Shown here: positions 12,410 to 25,233 of the stretch, one piece after another
Position numbering within the stretch: position 1 is the first letter of the stretch
How the letters are laid out: every line of letters begins with the position of its first letter
From: Psettodes erumei
Lineage: Eukaryota > Chordata > Actinopteri > Pleuronectiformes > Psettodidae
Length of the DNA stretch: 64,000 bases
Direction: 5' to 3'
Assembly (NCBI GenBank): GCA_016785225.1
Contig: JAFBJZ010000449.1
Span: 1,116,001 to 1,180,000 of the forward strand
Translations under genes and position numbers: made by a program
The notes under the pieces: model-generated
What the model was told of the DNA's origin: nothing
Seen by the model: only the letters and a program-made list of their open reading frames with translations
The model's database searches: none

Positions 12410-14778
12410 GAGACCAAAGGGAGGAAAAGGGACCAAAGAAAAATGAAATGACCTGCACACGTCTTAATGAGAGAGAGTTGGGTGTCTGGCATTTTCCTCA
12501 AAACCATTTCTTCCCCCCGCTGCTCTCTCAGGAGGGCTTTAAGTCCACCGCCCGTTAACGGCTGAAGTGTGGATTTCCTGTCAAATAAGGGTTAGGGCCC
12601 AACAAAAGTCCTGTACGTTGGTACTTAAATTGGATCACTTCCAGCTGCCCCTCCTAAACACACACACACGCACACACAAACTCTTCATGTGTTATAATGT
12701 CCATAGGGATGTATACTGTGTTTGTGGTGTCTTTATAGTGACCTTATTGACCTTTATGGTACTTTAAACTCCTATAATAACTGTAATATTCCTATTATAA
12801 AGGAATAGGATATTACATTCCAAAATCTCTCTCCGTGGGATCAATAAATTTTCATCTCTACATGCCATAGTTTGCTCTTGCCAAATGTATCCTTACATAA
12901 TAAACACTGTTCTTAATAGAGGTTGTAGCAGGTCAGTCTAATGTGGCCCTGGAATAAACCATGAATAGACTCTTGGCACTGTCTTCTCCCCCCATACTTT
13001 CTGTTTTCTCCCACGGGAAGTGTTCAAACGGCAGGACAAATATTCCCCCAGTCCCTGATTGATATTTTTTTAATCTTTGTCCAGATTATCCTTTTATGAG
13101 AACATCTGACCCTGTGTGTGTTTGGTTTATAAGCGAAAGAGATGTCTCATGATGTGGCACAGCCGTGCATCACTTAATCGGGTTTGTGCAGTTCAGTCTC
13201 CTGATTTGTCACGTGATTTGGGAATATTATTCATAGTCGTTTGCCGCTTACAAGTTGTGACGAAGACCGAGAATATTTTAATTTTGTCCTGACATGCATA
13301 AACCTTAAGATCTCCCATCAAAACCCAGGGCCTCTTTACGTCAGTGGGTCCAGCTGGCCAGTATTAGGTATCATCAGGATGTGGTTGCTTAAGAACACTG
13401 CATTTACCTATTTTCTGCTTGGACCTCTGATGCCACGTTTGGTGTTTTGCAAGGACGCAGTCGCTGCTTACTTCCAAGTGCTCTTTGGCACTCCCTGTAA
13501 AGAATCCCATCTGCCTTTTTCAGCAGAGCCAAAGTGAGGCGAGCGAGGAGGAGAGGAAGAAAGGGGTTCTTGTTAAAAAGCACCTGCCTGATGACCACCA
13601 GCCCGACACAAGCCCATAAATCCTTTTCATGGCACCAAAGCACAACACCTTTACTGCAGCCACTACTTCATTCTTAGTGCCACGTCTGGTTTAGCATCAC
13701 CACCTGCTGAAAAAGGGCGAATGTGTAAGTACCACTTCAGTAAGTGTCCTTTTGGAGCTGTTTATCTGATGAACTACAAAGGCAGTGTGAGAGGATGAAC
13801 ACCAGTCTAAGAGATTTTTCATGACTTGCCAACCGAAAATGTGTTTATTGTTAACCGCTTACAGCTGATCTATAAAGCATTATTTAATGATTTATTAACA
13901 ATAGCAAAGTTATTGTCCACAGCTTATAAAATCTTCATAAAAAGTGGTGCCATTTTCACTTCATAATGGTAATTATGATGTAAAAAAAACATTTAATAAA
14001 GTGCCCTCCAAACCAATATATTAAGCCAGAAAACAATGTAACTGTTACTTTCAAAATAAAAGCCAATCAACAAAGTTTCAAACCTCCATAAATTGGGGGT
14101 GGGGTAAAGAACAACTAAACCATTATTCTGTGTCTTCTGGCTTATTCTGGCTCACTGCTTTGATTAATGTAATCTTACTTAAGCCTACATTCTTATAGAA
14201 ATATGCTGAAATGCTTTTGATACCTGGAAGGCTGCTGAATGTTTGAGTATACTACAGAATAGCTCTCAGTTTTGTTCACAAATGTGTAATATGATTTTAA
14301 AACATGGGTTGTGTAATCACCTAGAACAGCTGGGCACTGCAGTTTTTAGTAGAACTACATTTTGTGGGTGTGTCTGGGACAATTTCTGGATGTGGGTCAT
14401 TGACAGCTGGTGGTCTATGGTCGAGTTTGGCTTCACCGATCATACATATTTGTATTGTTAACTAATTGGTAAGTAACAGTCTGACAATGACCTATTGGGG
14501 GTTACATCCGATTTTATTTTGGAAATACGATTAACCGGAAGTTGCACCACTTGTTCCACTGGGCTTGACACCAGTGAGGAGAGACGCTGATAGAGAGGAG
14601 CACTGGCTCGCGTAAAAGGGGGTTGAACCGAGGACGTGCGGTTTACTTGGAAAAGTGGCATCTGCGTGGGGAAGGCGAGTCTTGCGCTGCTCGCCAGCCA
14701 CTATTTGAACTTCGCACGACCACCGAGTCCCTTCGCTCCATTGACCCGGATTGTAACCTGCTGCTCCCAAACTTAGCC

Positions 14779-14842
14779 ATGAGGACAACCGGATGGATTT
14801 ACCACGCTTTGGTGTGCGTTATGGTCGCTGTGTTGGATACAG
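14779..14842 (+). other. hgf: hgf exon 1: signal peptide
   Basis: It encodes 21 residues plus one base: Met-Arg-Thr-Thr-Gly, then a hydrophobic core rich in Val, Ala, Leu and Met, typical of a secretory signal. The donor is GTAAGA (phase 1). The ATG is the first in-frame Met that gives a signal peptide. The frame is open upstream to 14623, but the residues before the Met are charged and unlike a signal sequence. Confidence 0.85.
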
Positions 14843-16008
14843 GTAAGACACTGACGAGCTGTTCTGTTTTTTTCTTGTTTTTCTGTTTTTTGGGGATGTT
14901 TGAATTAGGAGCAATATCTGCTGGGATTGATAATTTTTCTCATATTGAAATGTATTTCCTTCATCCCCCCTTCATATTGTGGCAATTTGGAATATGCCAA
15001 GAGCATTACAATGAAGAATAAAAACAGAATAAAATCCAACAAGTTAGGAAAGTGGGTTAAAAAATACATCTCTTATTTGTCATATTTCTACAGTACAGTA
15101 AAGCACCTTACAATAGAAACCAATTTCGTTTCACATTCATATATAATTGTTTCGGTCAGAATTAATTTTAATGACAGTTTGCGAAAGTGAGTGGCACAGA
15201 ATGAACTTGATCACAAGCCGTGCCTTTCGTGATCCGGCTCGCTCTTTGATGCTTCGCCGTGGTAATTCATTACACAGTGAACCTGCCCGAGGCTGTCTGG
15301 AAGGTCATTCAAAAGCACATTTAATAGCTGTTGTGTAAAGTGAAACTTTACATGAAACAATTCAGCAGCTCATCAAGCTGCGCCTCACTTCATACAAACC
15401 CAGTGATGTCCCTCCCCTCCGGAGCTTCTGTGGTTTAATACCCAGTCATCCCACGGATTAAAAGTCGATCTTAATGAATGCATTTGAATTGTTTTGTTTA
15501 GTAATATTTTAATAAGTAGAAATTTTCCTCCTCCAGCAATAGAACACGCACCGTGCCTATCCAGCTGCGCAAACCCCTTGCCAAAGCACTTGGTTTGAAG
15601 TACATCTGTTGATGTTATTGCTTTGTCATTAAACCTTTTTATTTAGGTCACGGTCGATTCAGTCACAGACGTTCCTGCATGTGTTGGACCGACGCCAGGT
15701 CCTAGTAGGGCGCAGAGCGTGTCCCGTGATGCGGCGCCACGGCTCGGGGCGCACACGCGACCACTAGTCGTTTAGAGCCACCCGCGTGGGCTCCGGGCTC
15801 CGATCCCCGGTTCCCCACCGTGAAGCGCAGGCTGCAGAGGCTGACCCCGGCTTACATCCGCCCCACTGACATGTCGCGGAGTAAAGCACTGAATCCGTAG
15901 TTACCACCTCCAGGGGTGCCGACCCTGACCCCTGACCGCCCTGGGGTTTGGGGAAAGTAAAACGCGCGCCTGAGCTGTGGTATTCATGCGCCTGCCTCGG
16001 TAGAGAGA

Positions 16009-16080
<72 letters not shown>

Positions 16081-19000
16081 CGGGGGTGTCGGGGGGTAAC
16101 ATCTGGCTGCAGAACCCAGTTTCACATTTTGCGCTCTCTGAAGCAGTTGTAATGTCTCCTTAATTCCCAGACAGAGATACACCTTTAACCTGCTACGTTC
16201 ATTTTCTTCATATAACCTCTCACCAACGCTGCCTTAAAATTGAGATATTTTGTGATTATTACTATTACTTTTTTCAAACAATTTTTCCCCCAAAAATCTT
16301 GACTAAAATACTTATGACACAAGTTCTTTGCTCAAAAGCACCAAAGTGGAAGTGTCTGAGAAAAGTCAGTGTTGGTGAGTCACCTTTCCTCTTCACATTT
16401 GCCTGCTAAAGTGGATACTCAAACCTGTTCCTCTAAACTAGGTCTGCCTCTCCTCATTAAATCTCAATCTCTCTCTCCAACTTCAGCAAACGCTTGGGAT
16501 TTGGAGATAGCAGCAGTCTGAATGCTAAGGAGAGGAAGAGACTAAGTGAAATCTAATTGAGCAGCCTGGCCAGACATCAGGGCTGGAACAACAGTGTGAT
16601 GAGTGCCAGATGTGGCCCAGTCCAGCCCAAACATTAATAACACGTCCTCCCCGAAAAACCATTTTCAACCACGAGGACCCTCTAAACGCTCCACAGTTTA
16701 CAGTATCTTAAGTACACACACAACGTCTTGTGTCGGATCTTGGCACAGGAGCATGTTGCTGTAACTCAGTAGCATGAGATTTTCCTGTGTGATTTATATC
16801 ACACTTGCCCCTAATTATAAATGGAAAACTATTGTAACTAAACACATAATGCATCTAAAGATCTTGCTTTTGAAACAGCATCTACAGCAGAGCTCCATTC
16901 TACTGAAGAATGGTCTCCTAAATATTACCAGTGTGTAGAAATGAATGACTTGTATCACAGAGGATTTAGACTTAAAATATGGTTTTGTCCTGCTTTTGAA
17001 CCCACTTGGTTGTCCTATACATTATGCAGTGTCATTGCAATGATATAATTCTCTTTTGATGTACTTCTTCCAAAGACACAGCTCTCAACAAAGGCCTGTA
17101 AATTAAAAGAGAAAGAATTACACTATATCTTTCTTCACATTTGACAGTTTAGCATTTTTCCACATATGCTGCATGTGTTTTTACTATGAATTGCATGCCA
17201 ATTACCTCAGAGACTATACATAAAAACATATCATAAAACTTAATTAGTTCATGGAAATGATGAGCAATATCCCTGGGAAAGAGGAATTCTTATTGCATCT
17301 TGTTTTGTATACCCTAAAAAGATGAATGCCACCTACATTGCCAAGAATGAAGGGGAAGAACATCAATGTAGTTAAACAGCAGGGACTTGAAGAAGACTTT
17401 CATGACTGATGAGTCATAAATGGAAATTAATGCAGTGTGATTCTGTAGGAATCACGGATAGCCAATTAAATATATCGATAATCGAATAAAGCTGGAACAT
17501 AACAAATACCATGAAGTAGTAAAACTGTGGAAGTTTTGGAAGTTTGGAAGAGAGTTTTAGTTTTTTTCGTAGCAGTAAAATATGAGATCCGCTTTCATGA
17601 GCATCAAATCTCCAACCGCCGCACTGGAGCACGTCCGCCTTTTGGATGGACATCATCCTGTTCCCTCAGCTGTCTTCGCAGCGCAGCACCCACTTGGCAT
17701 TTCTCAGGCAGCTATACCCTGGTTTGATGCTCGAATGCCGGGGGACATTCTGTGCTGGACACATCAATTCGGTTTGGCCAGCACAGCTGAAGCTGGACGT
17801 ACGGAGAAGTCCTGTCCCGAGCGGCACAACAGCCGGGAGGCTTTGACGGGCTGGGTCGTGTTGCGCGCCAATGATTCGGCATGATTCAGCAGGGCTGATG
17901 CCAGCAACCGCGGAACATGAAGCAAACTGCAGTTGAAGGATGCTTTCACTGACAGCAGGCCACTAAGTTCAAAGTACGACGGCGAGAGTTGTTTCATTTT
18001 TTCCTCCACTTCCTCTTTGCCAAAAAATTGAGAACAGGGTCCATTCTTCTTGCTGTTCCAACAACTCAAACCACCGGGAGAAAACTGAAGGAGATATCCT
18101 CATTGCATTTGACAAGCGCGTCTTCATCCCCAGCACCTTGACAGCAGCCGAGAAACATTTGGCCGTGTCTTCCAGTATTTGAGTAATGTTTGATGCTTCA
18201 TCAGTTAAGAGGGGATGAGAAAAGTCCACATGGCCTCTTGGCAATTTTTTGCCTTTACTTGATAGCTGACAGAGTAGATGTATGGGGTTTGAAAATACTG
18301 TATGTTGACAGTATAGCACTATATCCATTAAATTCAGGTTTAATTACCCTCAGCTGATGTGAACTGTAGTTTCAAATCAGAAACATACCGTAACTCCCAC
18401 ACGAGGTGAACCCGGCGTGAGCAGCCTAACTGTGAATCTCATGTTGTGTTCTTGTTCTCCTGCAGGTTGCTGTAGAAGGACTCATCAGTCGCTACAGAGG
18501 TATGAAAAGATGGAGAATCACATGCTGGTTTGCACAGACTGTCCTCAGCTCCCCCTGGTACGAAACAGCCGATCGCAGGAGCACTGCGCCCGAAAGTGCA
18601 AGAAGGTCAAGAAAAACTTCAACTGCAGGTGAGTCAAATTTTCTTTCTCTCCGTCTGTGCGGCCGTTTTTCATGGCCATGCTCTTCTCTTTTCCTCTTGC
18701 ATGGACGCGGTATTTACATATTTTGGTTGTTTATCATCCGGTCATCTCTCAACTGCTTCCCGTGCGTCTCCACAGGGCTTTCAACTTTCAGAAGCACAAC
18801 AAGAAATGCCACTTGCTTCCCTTTGACCGTTTCACCCACGGTGTGAAGAAGCAGGCCAACATCAACTTTACTTTGTATGAAAAAAAAGGTGATTTTTTCA
18901 AAGTCTTTTAGTTGTTAGTTTGATTCTCATGGGGTTTTTTTCCCATGAGAATTGTTCAGGTGCAGAAAGGGATTCGCACCGGCAAATTGCTTGTGGGTGA

Positions 19001-22000
19001 TTGCAGGTTGTGCTTCTTGCGTTTGGCAGTTCGAATTTTGAAGGTCTTTGGTTTTTCTGTTGACACAATAAAAGCAACCAGTGGCCTTTTCTGTTTAATC
19101 ACTCCGATGGGGTTAGTCACACGGATAAACATGCAAAAGACTTAAGTGGAGTGTAAACAAAACAAAAAAACATTGTTTACAGCCGGAGTGCAAAAGGCTT
19201 TCTCGAGGGCAGGCTGTGGAATCTCGCACTAGAATTTACTGCTAAATTTACAGAAACTCCCCCGGTGACATTTAATGAACTTCAGGGAGTTGTCTGTTTT
19301 GTGAATAACACACAAGCTGGGACATACTAAAACACGTGCTGTAAAAAAGTCTCATTGACCATACATGGGAAAATATATTCCAGGTGGTCAAGGCAGCGAG
19401 AGCAAATCAACTTTTAATTGCTTAAGCACTGTATAAGTTGGCACACAGAGAGTACACAGTGACAGAGTTTGTGTCGAAAGGAAAAACATGAATGGATTTT
19501 TTTCAAGTGCTTTTTATGCCTTTGGCCTTTCTTAGATTATATAAGGGAGTGCATGATCGGCACCAAGGACAACTACAGAGGGAGGAGGTCTTGGACGAAG
19601 TCAAACATCACTTGCCAGGCTTGGTCAGATAACAACATCAATGAGCACACGTAAGTCCTCTCCTCTTTATCCCAAAACTCCACAAAAAGGGCTTTTTCAA
19701 CGTGGGGATATGGAGCTACACAAGCGAGGAGGTTACAGACATTCACCTGTCACCTCGAGCGTGCGGCGCCTCGCTCGGGACGAGAGAGTGTTAATTATTC
19801 ATTTCCCCCTGGCCGCATTCCTGCAGCCGTCAGAGCCAGCATCTCTGATCTTTAAGCCTCTGCCGCCTTCCTGGACGCTCCTCTTCTGTTTCTCTGTGTC
19901 TGATATTGAACATGCCCCAGCAGCTGATTTACAGACGTTCAGATCATCCACTTGCACCTCCAGGGGTTAAGGGAAGGCGGAGGCTCGGAGACAGTTGAAC
20001 GTTTATCCAGAGTTAAGTCAGATTTCTTTCACCACGTGCAGGGATGTCTTTCCCAGTGAGGCTGGATTTTTTTTTGCTACATGTGGGCCATCAGGTGTAT
20101 CCCAATTTTTTTTTTACTGCTACAAGACAGGCAAGTTCTGTGACTTTGCAAAAATGGTTCTGTGCCAGCATCTCATTAGTGGTGCTCATTAGTTACAAGA
20201 TATTTTAACTGCGACAGGGAGGGGTGGGGTTGGGGGGTTGAGAGACAGAGTAATAAGAGTTTGAAGAAGTACAGAGGGGACGTAGCATGAAGGAAAGAAA
20301 ATGCTAAGATTTATGGACTGAAGTAATGTTCTGTCTGTTGTCCAGCTGAGCTCACAAAGACAGACACAGTGAGAGAAAATACAAGTTAAGTGATCTCCCA
20401 CAATTAAAACACACTGCGGTGTTGGTCCATATCCTCTCCGCTCCTGAAGCCCGTTCCCCCCTGGTCCTCACCGCCCTTTCCAGAAGCAGTTGTTCACATT
20501 AGGGGTCCTTTGTCACTGTTTATTTGACACACGGTTTCAGTCCCCTTCCTGCGTGGCAAATGTAGCGTCCGACAACATCACCGTGGCGTGTCAACAACCT
20601 TTAACTTTCAGAAGGGTCAGTGGGAGCTTTACTTAAGGGAGATTTAGTGCCACTGTGGGGTTACCTAACACAGGGCTGCCCTGCTGTGTGAGAATTACCG
20701 CCATAATGAACCACGCACCATTTGAGCTTCAGGTAACTATTATTTTCATGCTTGACCGAGCGCCGTGGGGCAGGGGTGATTTCTCAGGAGGTTCCCTTCC
20801 AGGAATGGGACTTCCACCTGTTGTCTATATTTAATGTTTGGGCCGAGGCTCTGAAAGAAGTGTGTATTGTGGCCCAGCCAAGCATGGAGAGAGGAATGGA
20901 ATGGGGAAATTTCTGTTAATATTAATAGTAATAGATAAAATCACAGTCATTTATTTATTCCCACAGAGACTTTCATTTATTTTTCTACATATGTCCATCA
21001 GGAGGCCAGTTAGATACAGAAGCACTGTAGCTTGGATTTAACGTCTTGAGACAAACCCCTTACTGGCTTTCTTTCTTGCTGTGAGTTAGATGGCTGTGAC
21101 TCTCATGTGTGCATGGTAAGTTTGATCCTCCTGCCAGCACCCAGTTAGTTTAGCTTTGCAGAAAGACTGGAAACAGTGGGAAAACTGTTAGCATAGCCCA
21201 TCCAGTGGTAACTAAACCAATTGTTACATTGAGCTAAGCCAAACTAAACTAAACTAAACTAACTAAACTGTCTCCTGGCTGATACTTCACATTTAGCAGA
21301 TTGAGAACAGAGAGCTGTGGATCTTCTAGTCAAACTCCTGGCGAGAAAAGTGAATCGGTGCATTTTCCCAAAGTTCGAATGATTCCTTTCAGCAGTTTTC
21401 AGATGTTTGCCATTGCACTCCGCTTCCAGAAATCCTTATTTATGTCCTGACATGTATAAAGTCCCCACTCGCTCGCTTTAATCTCACAATGCTTTATTCG
21501 TTTGGATGCTGCAGCACTGAAGCATGGCCGTGTTTGTTCCACAGTCGCCAGGTGCACGTTGCTCGTCATGTTGCAGAGGTGACCGCGGGTCTAGATTTCA
21601 TCTTTTAGTGATATCCAGATATCTAGCCAGCATGTTTAGCCGGCCCAGGGAGCGAAGTATGTGTGTCGGCCTCGTGCTCCGATGGGAACAGACTTTGGCA
21701 AGGAGATGAATAACTGGCCAACATCTGTTAGCACAACATCATTATGGTTAACTTGCTCCCATGCCACAGCATTTTACGGACTCTCACCAGATGCAGCACT
21801 TTTCCTTTTTTTGACAAGAGGACCCTTGTAATTCTATTTATGAATTAAGGATACTGTAGTATGATACAAATATATTGAGCTTGTAACTTATACGTAACAG
21901 ATGTGAGTTTTGGCGCTTGGCAGAGTGCTGCTCTGGAGCAAGTGTGTTGTTTTAGCCAAATGTGCAAGTGACTTAACCCCATTATATTTTGACGCGTGTA

Positions 22001-25000
22001 GTTATTACTGTAAGGTTGGAAGATCTTCCATCTCTTTCTCCTCATGCTCTCTCTCTCTGGGTAAGTTAGGTGCCTGAGATTTCTTCTACTTCTGGGTTGA
22101 ATGATGTTGTGCATTAGTGCAGAGGCCTTGTGTAAGCCCCAGGGCACGGAGGGGAGAGCAGAGCAAACTCTCCCAAGGAAAAGAGTCATTGCCTGGGGTA
22201 GAATGTTCAGACAAGTTGCTGAAGGGAGGGCGGACTCTGGTTCTTTTTTCCTCATCTTTTTTTTTTCTTTTCCCGCACATGTTTTTTGCTTCATTTTTTT
22301 TTTTTTTACATCATTAGTGAAACACTGAGGTCCCACCTTTTTGCTTGCTCCAATCTGCTCACTTTTCTTTTTTTTTTGCACTTAGAGTCAGTCACTTCAC
22401 TTGTTTCTTTTCATCACGCCCAAATTTTTTTTCTCCCATCTTCCCTCTCTGTCTCCCTGGGTGGGAGGGAGGGTATGCTGTAAGCACGGATCAGGAGAGT
22501 GCTGACATGCCAGCATTTCATTATCCTGCCCTTGCAGGAGACGAATTTCACAGACTTGTCCATTTAGTACAGGGGGGACCCACGTCGCTCCCCATTGTTG
22601 CGTTCCATATGTTTGCTTGAGCCTGGCTCTTTTTCTTGCGGCCGCTTGTTCGCGCTGACGTGATGCAGCAGTTGACAGAGAGGGATTGGGTTTAAACGTG
22701 TTCAAAGGGCTGCCAGTGAGCGACCTGCTTGGGCTGCTCCAAGTGGTTCGTAGCACTGTTCTGTGCTGTTGGTGGTCACTGTGCTGTGACAGAGTCTGGC
22801 TGCTCCACACATGAGGGAGCTGGGATATGATTGGAGTCAGTAAGGCGATCGTGCAGAAGGTGCAAACCCAGAGAGGAGAAACATATCGATGACTTGCTTT
22901 GCATACGATTGCCATGACCGGTCATTCCAGGATTTAAGAAATGTAACCTGGTCTCGCTGTGGGCACTACCTTTACTCAGTGTGAAGCTTACGTCTTCATG
23001 TTAATGCCCTTTGAATTTATTTGGTTTGTTACTGAGAGAACCAGGAGGCAGGTACGATTATGTATATACGACTGGAGTAGCCAAGTGTGCAAGTACTCCC
23101 TGAAATTTATTTATACAGCTTACAGTATCAGTTAACACTTTCAATAAGGCCCGTCTACTCCCTTGTAGGTTTTATCCCGATAGGTACCCAACGCAAGACC
23201 TGAGGGAAAACTTCTGTCGGAATCCCAACAACGACCCCGGTGGTCCGTGGTGCTACACCACAGACCCCAACGTACGGGCTGAGGAGTGCGGCATACCACA
23301 GTGTTCAGAAGGTAAGAGCCTCCAAAAACATCATTACTGGACAAAAGGATTCAGCCAGAATCACTCATGTTAGAAAGCAAAAAACCAAAAGGTGATTGAG
23401 CATTTAATCAATGTTTATGCGGCTCATTTCTTTCTAAAAGTCATAACTTTTGTTGGCATTCATTACCAGAGAGAAAGGGAGTGTTTGATAAATGTTGTTT
23501 CTGTGTTGACAGAAGTCTGCATGGTGTGTAATGGGGAGGATTACCGGGGCAAAATGGACCATACAGAGAGCGGCAGGGAGTGCCAGCGATGGGACTCAGC
23601 AAGGCCTCACAAACACCACTTCCAGCCCAAAAAGTAAGCTGCAAAGCCCATAATCACACATGCTAACCTTTCTTTCTCACAGACAACACCAGCACACACC
23701 CACGACAGATGCATGACGCCAATTCTCGGGAGAGGTAGACCTCACCAGTTGTTATGACTTATTTCTCTCCCTGCCGATTTTTTTCTCTTTCCTCTCTGTT
23801 CTCTATTTCCTCTCTCAGGTACCGGGACAAAGATTTAAAAGACAACTACTGCCGTAACCCAGATAACCGCCTCCGTCCCTGGTGCTTCACTGTGGATCCC
23901 AAAGTTCCATGGGAGTACTGCAACATCGCTGTGTGTGGTATGGGACTATGCATTGCATCTACTCAAATCTGGGGTCTGGGCTTTTGTGGACAGTCTTTAA
24001 CAAATCGGCAGATTACTAAATTATTGTTTTACTCTAATTTAGGCCTTTGTATTGCTAGTTTTTCTCAATATCTAGTACTGTCATACACAGATAGGAATCA
24101 ATTGTGAGATCTGAAGGTGGCTATATCCTCGAGGATCCCATGCTTTGTTTTTGCACAGACAGATGACGGTTTAGTACTACCAGCAAGTGGTTTGAGTGCA
24201 CCAGGGGGGCTTGTTACATACAGGTCTTTTGTGGTTTTGGGGTTCTTGCGGTCAGCTGAGTAACAAAGCTCCCCCTCTCCCCTGCAGAGCCTCTTAAGAC
24301 TGTTGTTTACCCGGCCCGGGTGTTTCATGTGGTGCTTGGCTTCAAATCATTTCTACCTCAACAAGGGAGAGTAAATAGGTTGTTTTGTAAATGGCAGAGT
24401 CTGACATCAGAGAGCTAGAAGTGTTTTACTGAGACCACGAACAGATGACAAGGGGCTATAAAGTGGAGGGCTACAATGGAGGCTACTATATTGAAATGGC
24501 TCCCATGGCCATCAGAAGGTCTAATAGTAATTTTAGTGGTGTTAACATTGGTTTCTAAAATCACAGCATATGTAGACAAGAGACAAGTCAGAGGAAAAAC
24601 CTGGATTACTGTGTGAAGAGCAAAACAGTTGCAGATGCTTCCATATTGGGCTCAAGTGGGGGGGGGGTGATTGAATCCTGTGATGAGCATGTAAAACCCA
24701 CCCGAAAACTTCTGGGAGATTTTAGACCACCGAAGTTAGACCGCACCCTCCAACCCCATTGTCAAAACACCAAGTGATGGAATTTTTTTATTTTTTTTTT
24801 TGAAAGAACAGTGTTTGATCTGACCACTACAGTCCAGAGACCAGTTACACGATTAATTGTTTTCAAGATATCACCAAGTGCTCTTTGAAAATTAGATGGA
24901 TATTTTTTGTTGGCAGCTTTTTTTTTCATTTTTCAGACTGAATAAATACTTGGTTAATCAATAATCAAGATAATCACTAGTTGGTCATATGACATTTGTA

Positions 25001-25187
25001 TGACAGAGTTGTAGCATAGATAACTTTTGCCTTCAGTACATAATAGAAAAGGCAGAGGAAAAAGGAAAAAGAATGGATGCCAAAGAGAGGTCGCACCTTT
25101 GGAGAATTTCTTCTTTTCTTCTTTGAAAGCACATTGAAATATTCCCAGAAGCTCACCCACAAAGACTCAGAGCATCTCTCTTTGTCT

Positions 25188-25233
<46 letters not shown>

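Larger units (their letters stand above)
7839..14778. other. Intergenic upstream of hgf, no gene seen
   Basis: No coding exon could be supported. It contains microsatellites at 8239, 12331 and 12387. The longest stop-free frame of the window (10209-10796, + strand, 195 codons) is Ser/Phe/Pro-rich, has no family resemblance and is taken as chance. The last ~200 bases probably carry the hgf promoter and 5' UTR, but no TATA box or initiator could be called. An octamer motif (ATGCAAAT, 9402-9409) sits in a compact AT-rich block that may be regulatory. Confidence 0.55.
15341..18465. other. hgf intron 1 (main part)
   Basis: A 3.6 kb intron runs between exons 1 and 2. It holds a long (GT)n tract (16011-16079) flanked by a CpG-rich block (~15650-15980) and an unidentified coding-like block (17570-18200). 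Otherwise it is AT-rich with nothing recognised. Confidence 0.7.
19651..23168. other. hgf intron 4
   Basis: A 3.5 kb intron separates the two halves of kringle 1. It contains a foldback repeat fragment (21056-21395) and T-rich tracts near 22255-22380. The 178-codon Lys-rich - strand frame at 21845-22381 is produced by those tracts and is not a gene. Confidence 0.7.
19536..23311 (+). other. hgf: hgf exons 4-5: kringle 1
   Basis: Exons 19536-19650 and 23169-23311 (residues 114-199) form a full kringle. It opens with YIRECMIG and contains NFCRNPNNDPGGPWCYT, closing with ECGIPQC. Two residue positions that I recall as MET contacts in human kringle 1 are partly kept: the Glu of the EHTF motif and the Arg of DPNVR are present, while the second contact Glu is Asn. 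Confidence 0.92.

Noticed and set aside
21845..22381. 178-codon - strand Lys-rich frame
   Set aside because: The Lys runs come from poly(T) tracts on the + strand in hgf intron 4.
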